DNA of 47,771 nt from an uncultured Bacteroidales bacterium (GCA_900318665.1 ONLQ01000014.1:1-47771), one strand, 5' to 3'; shown: positions 35,024 to 44,162, counted from the first letter of the stretch. Program-made: numbers and translations. Notes: generated by a model from the sequence alone, not told the origin.

Positions 35024-35749
35024 TTATCTTAAACCTCGCACCACCGATTTCTTTGCCACGAAGTCTTTGAGATAGAAGGGCTCGAAATAGGCCACGTCCT
35101 CCGTTTGGCCCGCTTTCAGTTTTTGCTCTGCAATGAGGGCCATGCCTGCCGCCGAGGTCTGGAAACGAATTGCCGAAGAAGATGGCAACGAACTTTCGTA
35201 AACAGCATTAGGATGCACCGATAGGATTTCCTTTGTTTTCTCGGCGCCATCGCCAATAAAAAGCACCTCTTGGCTGTCAAGAAACTCATCGTAGATTTGC
35301 GGCTCGATTATGTCGGCCTGCACGGCACGCACCTCCTCTATGGCGCCGCTATCCGTGCGACGATAAAAGGCCGTGTAACATTCCATGCGGCGGGCGTCTA
35401 TCATAGGGCAGACCAAGCCGTTGAAATGCGGCAACTGGCCGAAACACACCGCAGCCATCGACTGAAGCGTGGGGACCGACAGCAACGGACGTTGCAAGGC
35501 GTAGCAATAGCCTTTGGCCGACGAGACGCCGATACGCAGCCCCGTGTAACTGCCAGGGCCGCTGCTAACGCACACCGCGTCCAACTGACTGAAAGACAAA
35601 TGCTGCTGTTCCAACAACTGCCCCACCAGCGTGGAAAGCCGCGCGGAATGGGCATTGGGTTCGTCGCTATGCAGTTCGCCAAGCACTTCCCCACCCTGCG
35701 ACAGGGCCACGGAACAGACCTGCGTGGCGGTTTCTATCAAAAGTATCAT
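35024..35749 (-). CDS. tsaB: tRNA threonylcarbamoyladenosine biosynthesis protein TsaB
   Basis: TsaB partners TsaD in making t6A37 on ANN-decoding tRNAs. The 241-residue protein begins ILLIETATQVCSVAL and has the family segments NAHSARLSTLVGQLL, SSGPGSYTGLRIGVSSAKG and VPTLQSMA. It is the last gene of the housekeeping run, 20 nt downstream of the LolA-like gene, so co-transcription is likely. Confidence 0.93.
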   Translation of the reverse strand: MILLIETATQVCSVALSQGGEVLGELHSDEPNAHSARLSTLVGQLLEQQHLSFSQLDAVCVSSGPGSYTGLRIGVSSAKGYCYALQRPLLSVPTLQSMAAVCFGQLPHFNGLVCPMIDARRMECYTAFYRRTDSGAIEEVRAVQADIIEPQIYDEFLDSQEVLFIGDGAEKTKEILSVHPNAVYESSLPSSSAIRFQTSAAGMALIAEQKLKAGQTEDVAYFEPFYLKDFVAKKSVVRGLR

Positions 35750-35769
35750 AACTAATGGTTAATCAAGCA

Positions 35770-36423
35770 CTATCGCATATCAATCACCTCGACGGCAGGA
35801 TTGGCTTGCTGGTCGAACATGAAATCCTTGTCGGTTGTCTTTACACCCTGTTTGAAATTGCTAACACGGTATTCGCCACGAGAGCCGTCGTAGTTGTGGA
35901 GTTCCATGCTTTTGATGATGCTGGTTTTCTCGCCAACGAGAATACGGATTTTATGGTAACTCTTTGACTTCTTGGGCGTGAGGTCTATCACCGCCGTACC
36001 GTCGTCATCAACGCGGATTAGTTTCTCCTTGTAGTTCTTCTTGTAGTTGGACAGCAGTTTGGCAGGATTCATCAGGTCGTCGTCGCCATCGACGATTTTG
36101 CTTACCGTCACCTCGCCGACGTCTTTGTTCCAATGCCACACCGACTGGCCATCGCCATACAGCACCTGACGCTCCTGCTCGACACGGTATTTTCCCTTGC
36201 AATACAACACGTTGGCTGACATTCTCGCAGTTTCTTTCTTCTCGCTGTTCTTGTTTATCATCGTGACCGTGAAACTCACAGCCTTGCCGTTCAGTTTGTT
36301 AGATGCCGTTTTCAATATTGCCGAGGCTGCCTCGTCAATATCGCCTGCCTGCGTGTGGCTTATCTGCGCACGGAGAGGAATGAAAAACAGCAATGCCGCT
36401 ATGGCTAAAAGAATTTTTTTCAT
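35770..36423 (-). CDS. LolA-like outer-membrane lipoprotein carrier protein
   Basis: LolA proteins carry lipoproteins across the periplasm. This 217-residue protein (from the ATG at 36423) starts MKKILLAIAALLFFIPLRAQ, a signal peptide. The LolA-like beta strands are seen in NKLNGKAVSFTVTMI, GKYRVEQERQVLYGDGQSVWHWN, VTVSKI, MNPAKLLSNY and RILVGEKTSIIKSMELHNYDG. An upstream ATG at 36432 adds three residues. No LolB is adjacent, as expected in Bacteroidetes. It lies 44 nt after folE. Confidence 0.85.
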   Translation of the reverse strand: MKKILLAIAALLFFIPLRAQISHTQAGDIDEAASAILKTASNKLNGKAVSFTVTMINKNSEKKETARMSANVLYCKGKYRVEQERQVLYGDGQSVWHWNKDVGEVTVSKIVDGDDDLMNPAKLLSNYKKNYKEKLIRVDDDGTAVIDLTPKKSKSYHKIRILVGEKTSIIKSMELHNYDGSRGEYRVSNFKQGVKTTDKDFMFDQQANPAVEVIDMR

Positions 36424-36467
36424 AAGAGTCAATACGTTTGTATTTTTTAGTACCGTGCCGACAGGTT

Positions 36468-37082
36468 TTAATGCAGACTCACGCCTATAAGACGCATAAA
36501 TTCCTCGCGAGTCTTCGCGTCTTTCATAAAAGCACCGGTGAAGTCAGAGGTCGTTGTCACGGAGTTTTGCTTCTGCACGCCACGCATAGACATGCACATG
36601 TGCTGCGCCTCGATAACCACGGCCACGCCCAATGGATTGAGTGTGTGCTGTATGCAGTCCTTTATCTGCTTGGTGAGCCTCTCCTGGACCTGCAGACGGC
36701 GCGCATAGGCGTCAACCACACGGGCTATCTTGCTGAGACCCACAATTGTGCCATTGGGAATATATGCCACATGGGCTTTGCCGACAAAGGGCAGCATGTG
36801 ATGCTCGCAGAGCGAATAGATTTCTATATCCTTGACCACGACCATCTGTTTATAGTCCTCGTGGAACAGCGCCGAGCGCAAAATTTCCTCGGGGTTGAGG
36901 TCGTAGCCGTTGGTGCAGTAGAGCATGGCCTTAGCCACACGCTCGGGCGATTTGAGCAGCCCCTCTCGAAGCGGGTTTTCGCCCAGCAAGCGTATTATCT
37001 CCTTGTAGTGCGCCGCAAGTTTAGCAACACATTCATCGTCGTACTGGTCAACTTTAAGATAACCTTTTTCCATTGTATCCAT
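36468..37082 (-). CDS. folE: GTP cyclohydrolase I FolE
   Basis: FolE makes 7,8-dihydroneopterin triphosphate from GTP, the first step of folate and queuosine precursor synthesis. The 204-residue protein carries the zinc ligands in CEHHMLPF (C92, H95) and in [11 protein letters not shown] (C163), plus [20 protein letters not shown]. Start could also be the ATG at 37073. It is 32 nt downstream of rlmI in the operon. Confidence 0.96.
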   Translation of the reverse strand: MDTMEKGYLKVDQYDDECVAKLAAHYKEIIRLLGENPLREGLLKSPERVAKAMLYCTNGYDLNPEEILRSALFHEDYKQMVVVKDIEIYSLCEHHMLPFVGKAHVAYIPNGTIVGLSKIARVVDAYARRLQVQERLTKQIKDCIQHTLNPLGVAVVIEAQHMCMSMRGVQKQNSVTTTSDFTGAFMKDAKTREEFMRLIGVSLH

Positions 37083-37114
37083 GATAGTTATATCGTTTCT
37101 TGTCTAATTAGTGC

Positions 37115-38293
37115 CTATACCACCTGCAGCAAGAGACCTTTCAGATATTCGCCCTCTGGGTGATATATGCTCACAGGATGGTCGACCGCGTGTGGAAGGT
37201 TGCGGACAATGCGCACATCGCGATGCGCCATTGCTGCCGAAGAGAAAGCCATCGTCTGGAAATCGTCACGACTCACCGCCTGCGAGCAACTGAACGTGAA
37301 CAGCAGTCCGCCACTCTTGATTTTCTGCATGGCCTTGGTGTTGATATTGCGGTAGCCCTTCAAGCCTTGCTGCAAATTGCGATGGTTCTTGGCAAAGGCA
37401 GGCGGGTCGAGAATAATGATGTCAAAACTGTCGTCGATGCTGTCGAGATATTGCAACACATCGGCAACAACACCCTTGTGGGGTGCATCGTTGCCAAAAT
37501 TGAGCGACACATTGCGATTGCAAAGGTCTATGGCTTTGCGGCTTATGTCAACCGTCTCGACATATGACGCGCCACCACGCAACGCGCCAAGCGAGAAACC
37601 GCCCGTATAGCCAAAGCAGTTGAGCACATTGCGGCCTCTGGACAGCGTACCCACCAGATGCCGGTTTTCGCGCTGGTCAACAAAAAAGCCAGTCTTCTGC
37701 CCCTCGAAAAAGTTTATATACAGACGATTGTCGTCCTCCACTATTTCCCATTCATCGGGTTCTATGCCATATATATAGCCGTCGGTTTGTTCGCCAGACG
37801 ACAGCGTGGCCGACGATTTGTCGAACACCGAAAGCAGCCGCTCGCCAAAACATTTGGCAAAGATGGTGGCAAACATAGGCAACAGTCTGTGCATACCCTC
37901 GCTATGCGCCTGCATTACAAGCACTCCGGCATAGAAATCGCAGATGAGCCCAGGGAGAAAATCGCCCTCACCATTGACAAGGCGGAAAACGTTGCAATGC
38001 TCGTTGTCGAAAAAGCCCATACGACGGCGATAGTCAACAGCCTGCGATATTCGCTGGGCGAAAAATCCCTCGTCGATATTGGGAGTCTTGAAACTCAAAA
38101 CCTTGCAGATAATAGTATCGTCTTGATAGTGGCCCGCGGCAAGCCATGTGCCATCGGTAGCGCAGACATCGACCAAGTCGCCGTTTTTAGGGCTACCCTC
38201 TATGCGTTTCACGGCGCCAGAGAATATCCACGGATGGCGTCGTTGCAAGGCTTTTTCCTTGCCTGCGGCTATTATCAGTCTCGGTCGCGACAT
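37115..38293 (-). CDS. rlmI: Class I SAM-dependent rRNA (cytosine-C5) methyltransferase, RlmI type
   Basis: RlmI methylates C1962 of 23S rRNA. The 392-residue protein has an N-terminal PUA-like domain (about 1-80, with RRHPWIFSGAVKRIEG). Then come the EEHRMD_N-like linker and the Rossmann domain, with VLNCFGYTGGFSLGALRGGA, the motif IV LDPPAFAKN and the catalytic cysteine in FTFSCSQAV. Gaps to rpe and folE are 64 and 32 nt, so it sits in the housekeeping operon. Confidence 0.93.
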   Translation of the reverse strand: MSRPRLIIAAGKEKALQRRHPWIFSGAVKRIEGSPKNGDLVDVCATDGTWLAAGHYQDDTIICKVLSFKTPNIDEGFFAQRISQAVDYRRRMGFFDNEHCNVFRLVNGEGDFLPGLICDFYAGVLVMQAHSEGMHRLLPMFATIFAKCFGERLLSVFDKSSATLSSGEQTDGYIYGIEPDEWEIVEDDNRLYINFFEGQKTGFFVDQRENRHLVGTLSRGRNVLNCFGYTGGFSLGALRGGASYVETVDISRKAIDLCNRNVSLNFGNDAPHKGVVADVLQYLDSIDDSFDIIILDPPAFAKNHRNLQQGLKGYRNINTKAMQKIKSGGLLFTFSCSQAVSRDDFQTMAFSSAAMAHRDVRIVRNLPHAVDHPVSIYHPEGEYLKGLLLQVV

Positions 38294-38357
38294 AGGCTTG
38301 AAAGTGTTTTTAGATAGCGGAACTGCAATTTTATCAAGTACTTGGAGCCAGACAATC

Positions 38358-39005
38358 CTACACTCCTTTTATGGCGCGGATAGTTGCCTGCGGGTCGGGC
38401 GACTTGAACACCGCATTACCAGCCACAAGCACATCGGCACCCGCCTCGTAGAGCAACGGGGCGTTCTGCACATTGACACCGCCATCTACCTCGATGAGGC
38501 ATTGCGGGTTCTTGCGGTCGCACAAAGCACGCAACTGACGGACCTTGCTGTATGTATTCTCTATAAACTTCTGACCGCCAAAGCCCGGATTGACCGACAT
38601 AAGAAGCACCATATCGCATATCTGCACCGAATCTTCAAGAAGCGACACAGCGGTGTGAGGATTGAGCACCACTCCGCATTTCATTCCCGCGTCACGAATG
38701 GCGTGGAGAGTGCGGTCCAGATGGGTGCAGGCCTCATAATGGACCGTCAGAATATCGGCACCAGCCTCGCGAAAATCGGCCACATAACGACCCGGGTCCA
38801 TTATCATAAGATGCACGTCAAGAGGTTTTTGCGCGTGTTTCTTGATATGCTTGACAATAGGCTGTCCGAAAGAGATATTCGGCACGAAAATGCCATCCAT
38901 CACATCAACATGAAGCCAATCGGCCTCACTTTGGTTAAGCATCTCTATGTCGCGTTGCAAATTGCCAAAATCGGCCGAGAGCAACGAGGGTGAAACCATT
39001 TTCAT
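38358..39005 (-). CDS. rpe: Ribulose-phosphate 3-epimerase Rpe
   Basis: Rpe interconverts ribulose-5-phosphate and xylulose-5-phosphate in the pentose phosphate pathway. This 215-residue TIM barrel has MVSPSLLSADFGNLQRDIE, HVDVMDGIFVPNISFGQPIV, VHLMIMDPGRYV, LMSVNPGFGGQKFI and EVDGGVN, including the metal-binding His and Asp residues. It lies 61 nt after the YitT gene. Confidence 0.97.
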   Translation of the reverse strand: MKMVSPSLLSADFGNLQRDIEMLNQSEADWLHVDVMDGIFVPNISFGQPIVKHIKKHAQKPLDVHLMIMDPGRYVADFREAGADILTVHYEACTHLDRTLHAIRDAGMKCGVVLNPHTAVSLLEDSVQICDMVLLMSVNPGFGGQKFIENTYSKVRQLRALCDRKNPQCLIEVDGGVNVQNAPLLYEAGADVLVAGNAVFKSPDPQATIRAIKGV

Positions 39006-39066
39006 AACGAGTTATATTCTATTGGGATTTAACGCTTTCTATAAAGTCCGTGCAAAACAAACGGGA

Positions 39067-39957
39067 TTATAGTTTGAGTTTGTCAAAGTTCTTGCCATAG
39101 ACGCCCTGTGCCTTTGACACAGAAATGAAGGCAGTCTGGTCTATGCGGTGTATTATGCGCATGACGTGCGGCTTGTCGGTGCGATGCACCATCATCAGCA
39201 GCACCTTTTGCGGCTGCTTGCTGTAAAGGCCCTCGGCGTCAAGCAACGTGGCGCCACGCCCCACCTCTTTTGTAACAGCCTCGCCTATCTCGGCATTATG
39301 CGTCGAAAACACCATAATCTGATACGACTGCTTGTTGCCGTCTATCACCATGTCGAGCACATATGTGGTTGCTACCATGACGATATAGCCGAAAATGACT
39401 TTATTGAGGCTATGCGACACAAAGAACGTGCAGCCAATGATGACAAGGTCGAGCAACATGATGACCTTGCCTGGAGAAATATTGTAGAACTTACATACTA
39501 TCAGTGCGATAATGTCAGTACCGCCAGTGTTGCCACCCATAGAGAAACAAAGGCCCATGCCGAGGCCGCACAACGCGCCACCAATAATAGCACACAGGAA
39601 GTCGTTGTCTATCAATGCGGCGCCATCGATAATCTGCTCGATGTGGATTATGTCCTGCCAAAGGATAAGGAAAAGCGACGAAACGACAATGCCGTAAATA
39701 GTGTTTGCGCCAAACTTCGACCCCATTATACGAAATCCAAGCAAGAGGAATATCGAATTGATTACAAGGCTGATAATACCAACAGGGATATTGCCCGGAA
39801 GGAGGAAGTGCAGAATGGACGACATACCGGTGACGCCGCCAGACAAAATCTTGCTCGGCATCATAAACACCGACCATGCGAAAGTATAGAGCGAAAGGCC
39901 GAATGTTATAATGACGTAGGAAAGTATGATGTTGCGCTTTTTCTGAAATATCTGCAT
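39067..39957 (-). CDS. YitT family integral membrane protein (DUF161/DUF2179)
   Basis: This 296-residue protein has about five membrane helices in residues 10-215 (for example IILSYVIITFGLSLYTFAWS). A soluble C-terminal DUF2179 domain is marked by YQIMVFSTHNAEIGEAV, RGATLLDAEGLYS and LLMMVHRTDKPHVMRII. Family function is unknown. It sits between yggS and rpe, with 25 and 61 nt gaps. Confidence 0.92.
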   Translation of the reverse strand: MQIFQKKRNIILSYVIITFGLSLYTFAWSVFMMPSKILSGGVTGMSSILHFLLPGNIPVGIISLVINSIFLLLGFRIMGSKFGANTIYGIVVSSLFLILWQDIIHIEQIIDGAALIDNDFLCAIIGGALCGLGMGLCFSMGGNTGGTDIIALIVCKFYNISPGKVIMLLDLVIIGCTFFVSHSLNKVIFGYIVMVATTYVLDMVIDGNKQSYQIMVFSTHNAEIGEAVTKEVGRGATLLDAEGLYSKQPQKVLLMMVHRTDKPHVMRIIHRIDQTAFISVSKAQGVYGKNFDKLKL

Positions 39958-39982
39958 TGACTTTTGTTTTTCTAACCGTTAG

Positions 39983-40657
39983 TTAATCATTGACTTTGGC
40001 ATAATTGCGTTCGCCGAAGATGGCACTGCCCACACGCACCTCGGTGCTCCCCTCCTCTATGGCAATAGGATAGTCTCCACTCATGCCCATAGACACCTCT
40101 TTGAATTCAGGCTTATCAGCAAAATACTTATCCTTCAGCGTATTGTAGATGCCTTTCAGTGTATGAAACTCGGCTCTCACCTGCGCCATGTTGTCGGTAT
40201 TGGTGGCCATGCCCATAACACCAACGATGCGAACATGCGGCAGAGTGCCAACACACGCCAGTATCTCTTCTGCCTCCTGCATGTCAAGGCCGAACTTGGT
40301 CTCTTCCGTCGCGATATGGAACTGCAACAAGCAATCTATCACACGGTTATTCTTCGCAGCCTCTTTCTCCACGACCTTCAAGACCTCCATAGAGTCGATG
40401 CTGTGAATCTGCGACACAAAAGGCGCGATATATTTCACCTTGTTGGTTTGCAGATGCCCTATAAAATGCCATTCAATATCTTTGGGCAGAACGGCATGCT
40501 TGTCGCGCATCTCGAGAGCCTTGTTTTCTCCAAACACACGCTGTCCGGCATCGTAGGCCTCCTGCAAATCCTCAACGGGCTTGGTCTTCGACACGGCAAT
40601 CAGCCTAACTCCTTCGGGGATGGTAGATTTGACTTTTTTAAGATTTTCTTTAATCAT
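39983..40657 (-). CDS. YggS family pyridoxal phosphate-binding protein
   Basis: PLP homeostasis protein of the COG0325 family. The 224-residue protein has the PLP lysine in IAVSKTKP, GENKALEMRDKH, HFIGHLQTNKVKYI, GLDMQEAEEI, MGMATNT and MGMSGDYPIAIEEGST. The ATG at 40657 was chosen because the residues upstream (reachable from a start near 40906) are unrelated and run into the divergent gene. It is first in the minus-strand operon ending at tsaB. Confidence 0.93.
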   Translation of the reverse strand: MIKENLKKVKSTIPEGVRLIAVSKTKPVEDLQEAYDAGQRVFGENKALEMRDKHAVLPKDIEWHFIGHLQTNKVKYIAPFVSQIHSIDSMEVLKVVEKEAAKNNRVIDCLLQFHIATEETKFGLDMQEAEEILACVGTLPHVRIVGVMGMATNTDNMAQVRAEFHTLKGIYNTLKDKYFADKPEFKEVSMGMSGDYPIAIEEGSTEVRVGSAIFGERNYAKVND

Positions 40658-40678
40658 GACGTTACAATGCAACAAAAT

Positions 40679-40709
40679 AAAAGTAGCGCATTTGGCGTTT
40701 CTTACAAAG
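40679..40709 (-). promoter_or_regulatory. Possible promoter for the YggS-to-TsaB operon
   Basis: TACTTTTT (40686-40679) and TTTG (40709-40706), 19 nt apart, roughly fit the two-box consensus; the last base of the -7 box deviates. Confidence 0.4.
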
Positions 40710-40741
40710 AAACAATCGCTTGCCACTACCAGGAAAACAAA

Positions 40742-41302
40742 ATGCAAAAATACAAAAAAATAATCAAAGGCAACGCCCTTTTCTTGGACCGCGACGGCGT
40801 GGTCAACGTCCGCATAGATGGCGGATATGTACGCACTGCAGACGAACTGGTTTTCCTGCCCGGAGCCATCGACGCCATAGCACGGCTGTCGGCGCACTAC
40901 TCCCACATTTTCATTGTAACCAACCAGCAGGGCATCGGCAAAGGGCTGATGACGGAAGACGACCTTGCGTTAGTCCACAGGAAAATAACCGACGCGGTGG
41001 ACAGCGCCGGAGGCAAAATAGAGCACATCTACCACTGCCCCAGCAGAAAAGAGGCACACGATTTCTGCCGAAAACCCAATATTGGCATGGCGCTTAAGGC
41101 TCGGCGCGATTACCCCGACGTGGTACTGAAAAAAAGCGTCATGATTGGCGACGCAGCCTCCGACATGCTTTTCGGACGCCGAAGCGGTATGCAGACAATA
41201 CTCGTAGGCGAATGGCCCGAGATAGCACGCCAGCACCCCAGCCTGGTGGATTTCAGTTTTCCAACCCTCGCCGACGCAGCAAAAGCAATCTGCGAAGAGT
41301 AG
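40742..41302 (+). CDS. HAD-IIIA hydrolase, GmhB-like (heptose 1,7-bisphosphate 7-phosphatase family)
   Basis: This 186-residue phosphatase has HAD motif I FLDRDGVVN, motif II IVTNQQGIGKG, the lysine motif KPN and motif IV GDAASDM. The likely job is dephosphorylating a heptose or related sugar bisphosphate for LPS precursors. The GmhB zinc loop (CxH...CxC) is only partly present: CPSRKEAHDFCRKP keeps two cysteines and a shifted His. Start: ATG at 40742; a long 5' extension to 40163 only overlaps yggS. It ends 13 nt from porT. Confidence 0.8.
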   Translation: MQKYKKIIKGNALFLDRDGVVNVRIDGGYVRTADELVFLPGAIDAIARLSAHYSHIFIVTNQQGIGKGLMTEDDLALVHRKITDAVDSAGGKIEHIYHCPSRKEAHDFCRKPNIGMALKARRDYPDVVLKKSVMIGDAASDMLFGRRSGMQTILVGEWPEIARQHPSLVDFSFPTLADAAKAICEE

Positions 41303-41315
41303 CAAAATTTTTTTT

Positions 41316-42038
41316 TTATCCCTCGAAGGTGAAACTTAACATCACCGTTCGTGTCTTTAGGCCTACTATGCTTTGGGTGTAGAGTTCTTCGTCCTTTATC
41401 TGCAGGTCGGTTATGCCGAAGCATAGTTTGATGTCGATAGCGAATTTGACGTAGTGCAAGAAGAAATCGGCACCCACACCCATGCTATAGCACAAATTGT
41501 TAGCGCCGAGTTTCACGATGGCCTCGTGGTTCGCGTTCTTGTTCTTGCGCAACGAGGAGAAATCGAAAGCATAACTACCGCCAGCAGTAACATAGGGGCG
41601 GAAATTGTTGTAGCGCCACGCACGGAATTTCAATTCGAGCGGCAGTTCGCCATACACCGACTCAACGGTGCGGCTGTACTCTATTAGCGGGGTATTGGCG
41701 GCGTAGGTGCTGTCCCACAGGTAGTTTATCTTTCTCGTCAGCAGGACAATGCCCGGCAGCGCACGCAGATTGAAATAGCCTCCCAAACGTAGGTCGGCAA
41801 TCACAGAGATATGAAATCCAGCGTTATAATAAGAGCGCACGCCTCGCATTATCTGGCGAACCTGCTGGTCCTCCGAAAAATCGAGGTCGAACTTGCTTTG
41901 CGAATAACCCACCTGTATGCCGTAGTGCATAAGGCGGTTGTCGAATGCTGGCAGGTTGGAAATCTCGTTCTGCGCACGCAAACCTGCCACAGAGACAAGC
42001 AGCAATAGAGACAGTATTATGACCCTATGAGACATCAA
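41316..42038 (-). CDS. porT: PorT-like type IX secretion outer-membrane protein
   Basis: PorT/SprT is an outer-membrane barrel needed for T9SS function. The 240-residue protein has a signal peptide (MMSHRVIILSLLLLVSVAG, ending near LRAQ). Family-like segments follow: NLPAFDNRLMHYGIQVGYSQ, ADLRLGGYFNLRALPGIVLL, GELPLELKFRAWRYNNFRPY and VGADFFLHYVKFAID. Its start ATG overlaps the ansA stop by 4 nt, implying translational coupling. It fits the T9SS cargo domain seen in the giant protein. The family call rests on recognition, not a search. Confidence 0.82.
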   Translation of the reverse strand: MMSHRVIILSLLLLVSVAGLRAQNEISNLPAFDNRLMHYGIQVGYSQSKFDLDFSEDQQVRQIMRGVRSYYNAGFHISVIADLRLGGYFNLRALPGIVLLTRKINYLWDSTYAANTPLIEYSRTVESVYGELPLELKFRAWRYNNFRPYVTAGGSYAFDFSSLRKNKNANHEAIVKLGANNLCYSMGVGADFFLHYVKFAIDIKLCFGITDLQIKDEELYTQSIVGLKTRTVMLSFTFEG

Positions 42039-43048
42039 AGGCTTATTTCGCCACGGATATTCTCGCCCAGCAGACGCTTCACTTTGTCTTTGTCGCTACC
42101 ATAGTTGCCGAGGAGATACATCATCTTAGTGACGGCAGCCTCGACGGTAATGTCGTGTCCGCCAATGACTCCGATACGGTCCAGGTCGCACGAGGCAGCA
42201 TACTGGCGAAGTTTCACAGCACCCGATTTGCACTGCGTGACGTCAAGCACCACAACGCCGCGCTTTATGGCATCGGCCACGATATTGATAAACCATGCCT
42301 CGGTGGGAGCATTGCCCGAACCGTAGGTCTCGATGATGACACCCTGCAAGTCGGGCGAGCCAAACACCGAGCGGACCACCTCGGCGGTGATGCCTGGAAA
42401 CAGTTTGAGCACGGCTATGCGCTCGTCGAAACGCTTGCGCACCACAAAGTCATCGGTAGGCATGGGCTGCACAAGGTGCTTTTTGTAGGCAATATTAATG
42501 CCGGCACGCGCAATAGAGGGATAGTTATAACTATGGAAAGCGTCGAAATTCTCGCTGCTAACCTTGGTGCTGCGATTGCCACGATAGAGATGGTTTTCAA
42601 AGAAGATGCACACCTCTGGCACACAGACCTCCTGCGCCGAGGCTATCTCGAGAGCGCAGATAATGTTCTCGCGCCCGTCACTACGCAGCATTGCCAACGG
42701 CAACTGACTACCAGTGAGGACAACAGGCTTGGACAGATTGTCGAACATGAAACTCAAAGCCGAAGCCGTATAGGCCATAGTGTCGGTGCCATGCAGCACC
42801 ACAAAGCCATCGTAGTCGTTGTAGCGACGCTCCACAATCTCGGCAATATCGACCCAGAGCGACGGAGTCATGTTCGACGAGTCGATGATATGCTCAATCT
42901 GGCACGAGTCTATCTGGTATTTGCAGTATTTCAATTGCGGAACGGCATCCATGATGTGGTCGAGAGCAAAGGGCTGCAGCGAGCCGCTCTCGTCCTGCAC
43001 CATACCGATAGTGCCACCGGTGTATATTACTAAAACCTTGTTGTGCAT
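42035..43048 (-). CDS. ansA: Type I L-asparaginase
   Basis: Hydrolyses asparagine to aspartate and ammonia. The protein (337 residues from the ATG at 43048) has the nucleophile motif IYTGGTIGM, the second catalytic stretch VVLHGTDTMAYTASAL, and SQLPLAMLRSDGRENI. The absence of a signal peptide marks the cytoplasmic type I. A TTG three codons upstream is another possible start. It overlaps porT by 4 nt and lies 57 nt after a lipoprotein gene. Confidence 0.93.
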   Translation of the reverse strand: MHNKVLVIYTGGTIGMVQDESGSLQPFALDHIMDAVPQLKYCKYQIDSCQIEHIIDSSNMTPSLWVDIAEIVERRYNDYDGFVVLHGTDTMAYTASALSFMFDNLSKPVVLTGSQLPLAMLRSDGRENIICALEIASAQEVCVPEVCIFFENHLYRGNRSTKVSSENFDAFHSYNYPSIARAGINIAYKKHLVQPMPTDDFVVRKRFDERIAVLKLFPGITAEVVRSVFGSPDLQGVIIETYGSGNAPTEAWFINIVADAIKRGVVVLDVTQCKSGAVKLRQYAASCDLDRIGVIGGHDITVEAAVTKMMYLLGNYGSDKDKVKRLLGENIRGEISL

Positions 43049-43105
43049 CTTGTTCAATTTTGAGTTAGGAAAGTTGAAAACCGAGTCGCAGACAATCCGA
43101 GCATC

Positions 43106-43987
43106 CTACTTTGTAGAGATGACCAGATAGCGAGTGTTCTGCCAAAACAGCACGGGGTCGAGAATGCGCAAGTAGTCGGTAATCTTCGGATTGCCTTCTG
43201 CGGGCACCATCTCATAACTCGACTCTGGGTGGGACGAGACCACGATGGCGTCTTTCATGTCCACCTGTATGGTCGTGGTGGTGGTGATGTCAATCTTCTT
43301 GAAAAGGTTAGTAGGCAGGTCGCCGTTGAGCATCTGCTTGCGGCCCATGCCGAGGAAGCCGCCAGCCTTCTGCAGCACGCCCTCTTCTTTCAGTCGGTCA
43401 TATTTGCCGACAATATAATAGGCCTTGTTGGCATCGGCAATGTGAGCCGCTATGGCGCGGTCTTTAGCAGCGTTTTCTGCCGTCAGGTCGCTGACGTTCT
43501 TGTTCAGTTCCTTGATAACGGCCTTGTTGCTCTCTATCTCCGCCGTCAACTCGGCAATCTGACGTTCCTGCTCGCTGATGCGCTCTTCCAACTTCGCCAC
43601 AAACTCCTGAATGGCACCGTTTTCCTTGCCGTAGGCCTTGATTTTCTCGTTCAGATAGGCCACCTTCCTCTTGTTTTCGGAAAGCATCTGGTCGAGGCTG
43701 CTCAACTGCTGCGAGATTTCAACCTTCACATTGTAAGAAGCCTCCGGATTGTCGCGTTTCATCTCCTTCACGGCGCCATACTTCGACGAAATCGTCGTCA
43801 GCGCGTCCTCTATCTCATTCAATGCGTCAAACAGCGAGTTTATCTCGCCGTCCTTGGCATCAATAATGGCCTGCAACGAATCCTGCGTGTGCCTGGCTGC
43901 CGCCATCTGGGCCTCCTGCTCTTTCTGATTGCACGCAGCGAAGAGCAGCACAACTGCTGCAAAAACAACTGAAAGTGAACGTTTCAT
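43106..43987 (-). CDS. Lipoprotein with long coiled coil
   Basis: This 293-residue protein starts MKRSLSVVFAAVVLLFAACN, a lipoprotein signal with lipidated C19. Heptad-rich segments (about 24-75 and 95-180, for example VAKLEERISEQERQIAEL) give a long coiled coil. The C-terminal third is a compact domain (RLKEEGVLQKAGGFLGMGRK). I recognise no named family. An in-frame ATG at 44029 is rejected because a -7 box (44017-44024) overlaps it. It precedes ansA-porT with no gene between. Role unknown. Confidence 0.8.
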   Translation of the reverse strand: MKRSLSVVFAAVVLLFAACNQKEQEAQMAAARHTQDSLQAIIDAKDGEINSLFDALNEIEDALTTISSKYGAVKEMKRDNPEASYNVKVEISQQLSSLDQMLSENKRKVAYLNEKIKAYGKENGAIQEFVAKLEERISEQERQIAELTAEIESNKAVIKELNKNVSDLTAENAAKDRAIAAHIADANKAYYIVGKYDRLKEEGVLQKAGGFLGMGRKQMLNGDLPTNLFKKIDITTTTTIQVDMKDAIVVSSHPESSYEMVPAEGNPKITDYLRILDPVLFWQNTRYLVISTK

Positions 43988-44016
43988 GATATTTCCTGTT
44001 TTTATGTTTCGTTTTT

Positions 44017-44024
44017 CAAAGATA
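44017..44024 (-). promoter_or_regulatory. Probable -7 element of the coiled-coil lipoprotein gene
   Basis: TATCTTTG on the minus strand, 29 nt before the ATG at 43987. A TTTG sits at 44051-44048, but 23 nt away rather than about 20. Confidence 0.5.
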
Positions 44025-44143
44025 CTCATTTAGAAATATTAACGCCACAAATTATCATTTATTGCAATTCACAGCCATTCCCGCCCCGAAATCAGCACAC
44101 CATCACCACCCGTGTACGACCCGTGTGCTACCTGTGTGCTACA

Positions 44144-44162
44144 CCCCCCCCCAAAAAAAAAA
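44144..44162 (+). repeat. C9-A10 homopolymer tract upstream of a surface lipoprotein gene
   Basis: Nine C's run straight into ten A's, 29 nt upstream of the probable -7 box of the 44268 gene. The tract lies in or near the -33 to upstream region, where length changes could alter transcription. Confidence 0.65.

Noticed and set aside
40163-40741. N-terminal extension of the HAD phosphatase ORF
   Set aside because: It runs antisense through yggS; the HAD domain begins right after the ATG at 40742.
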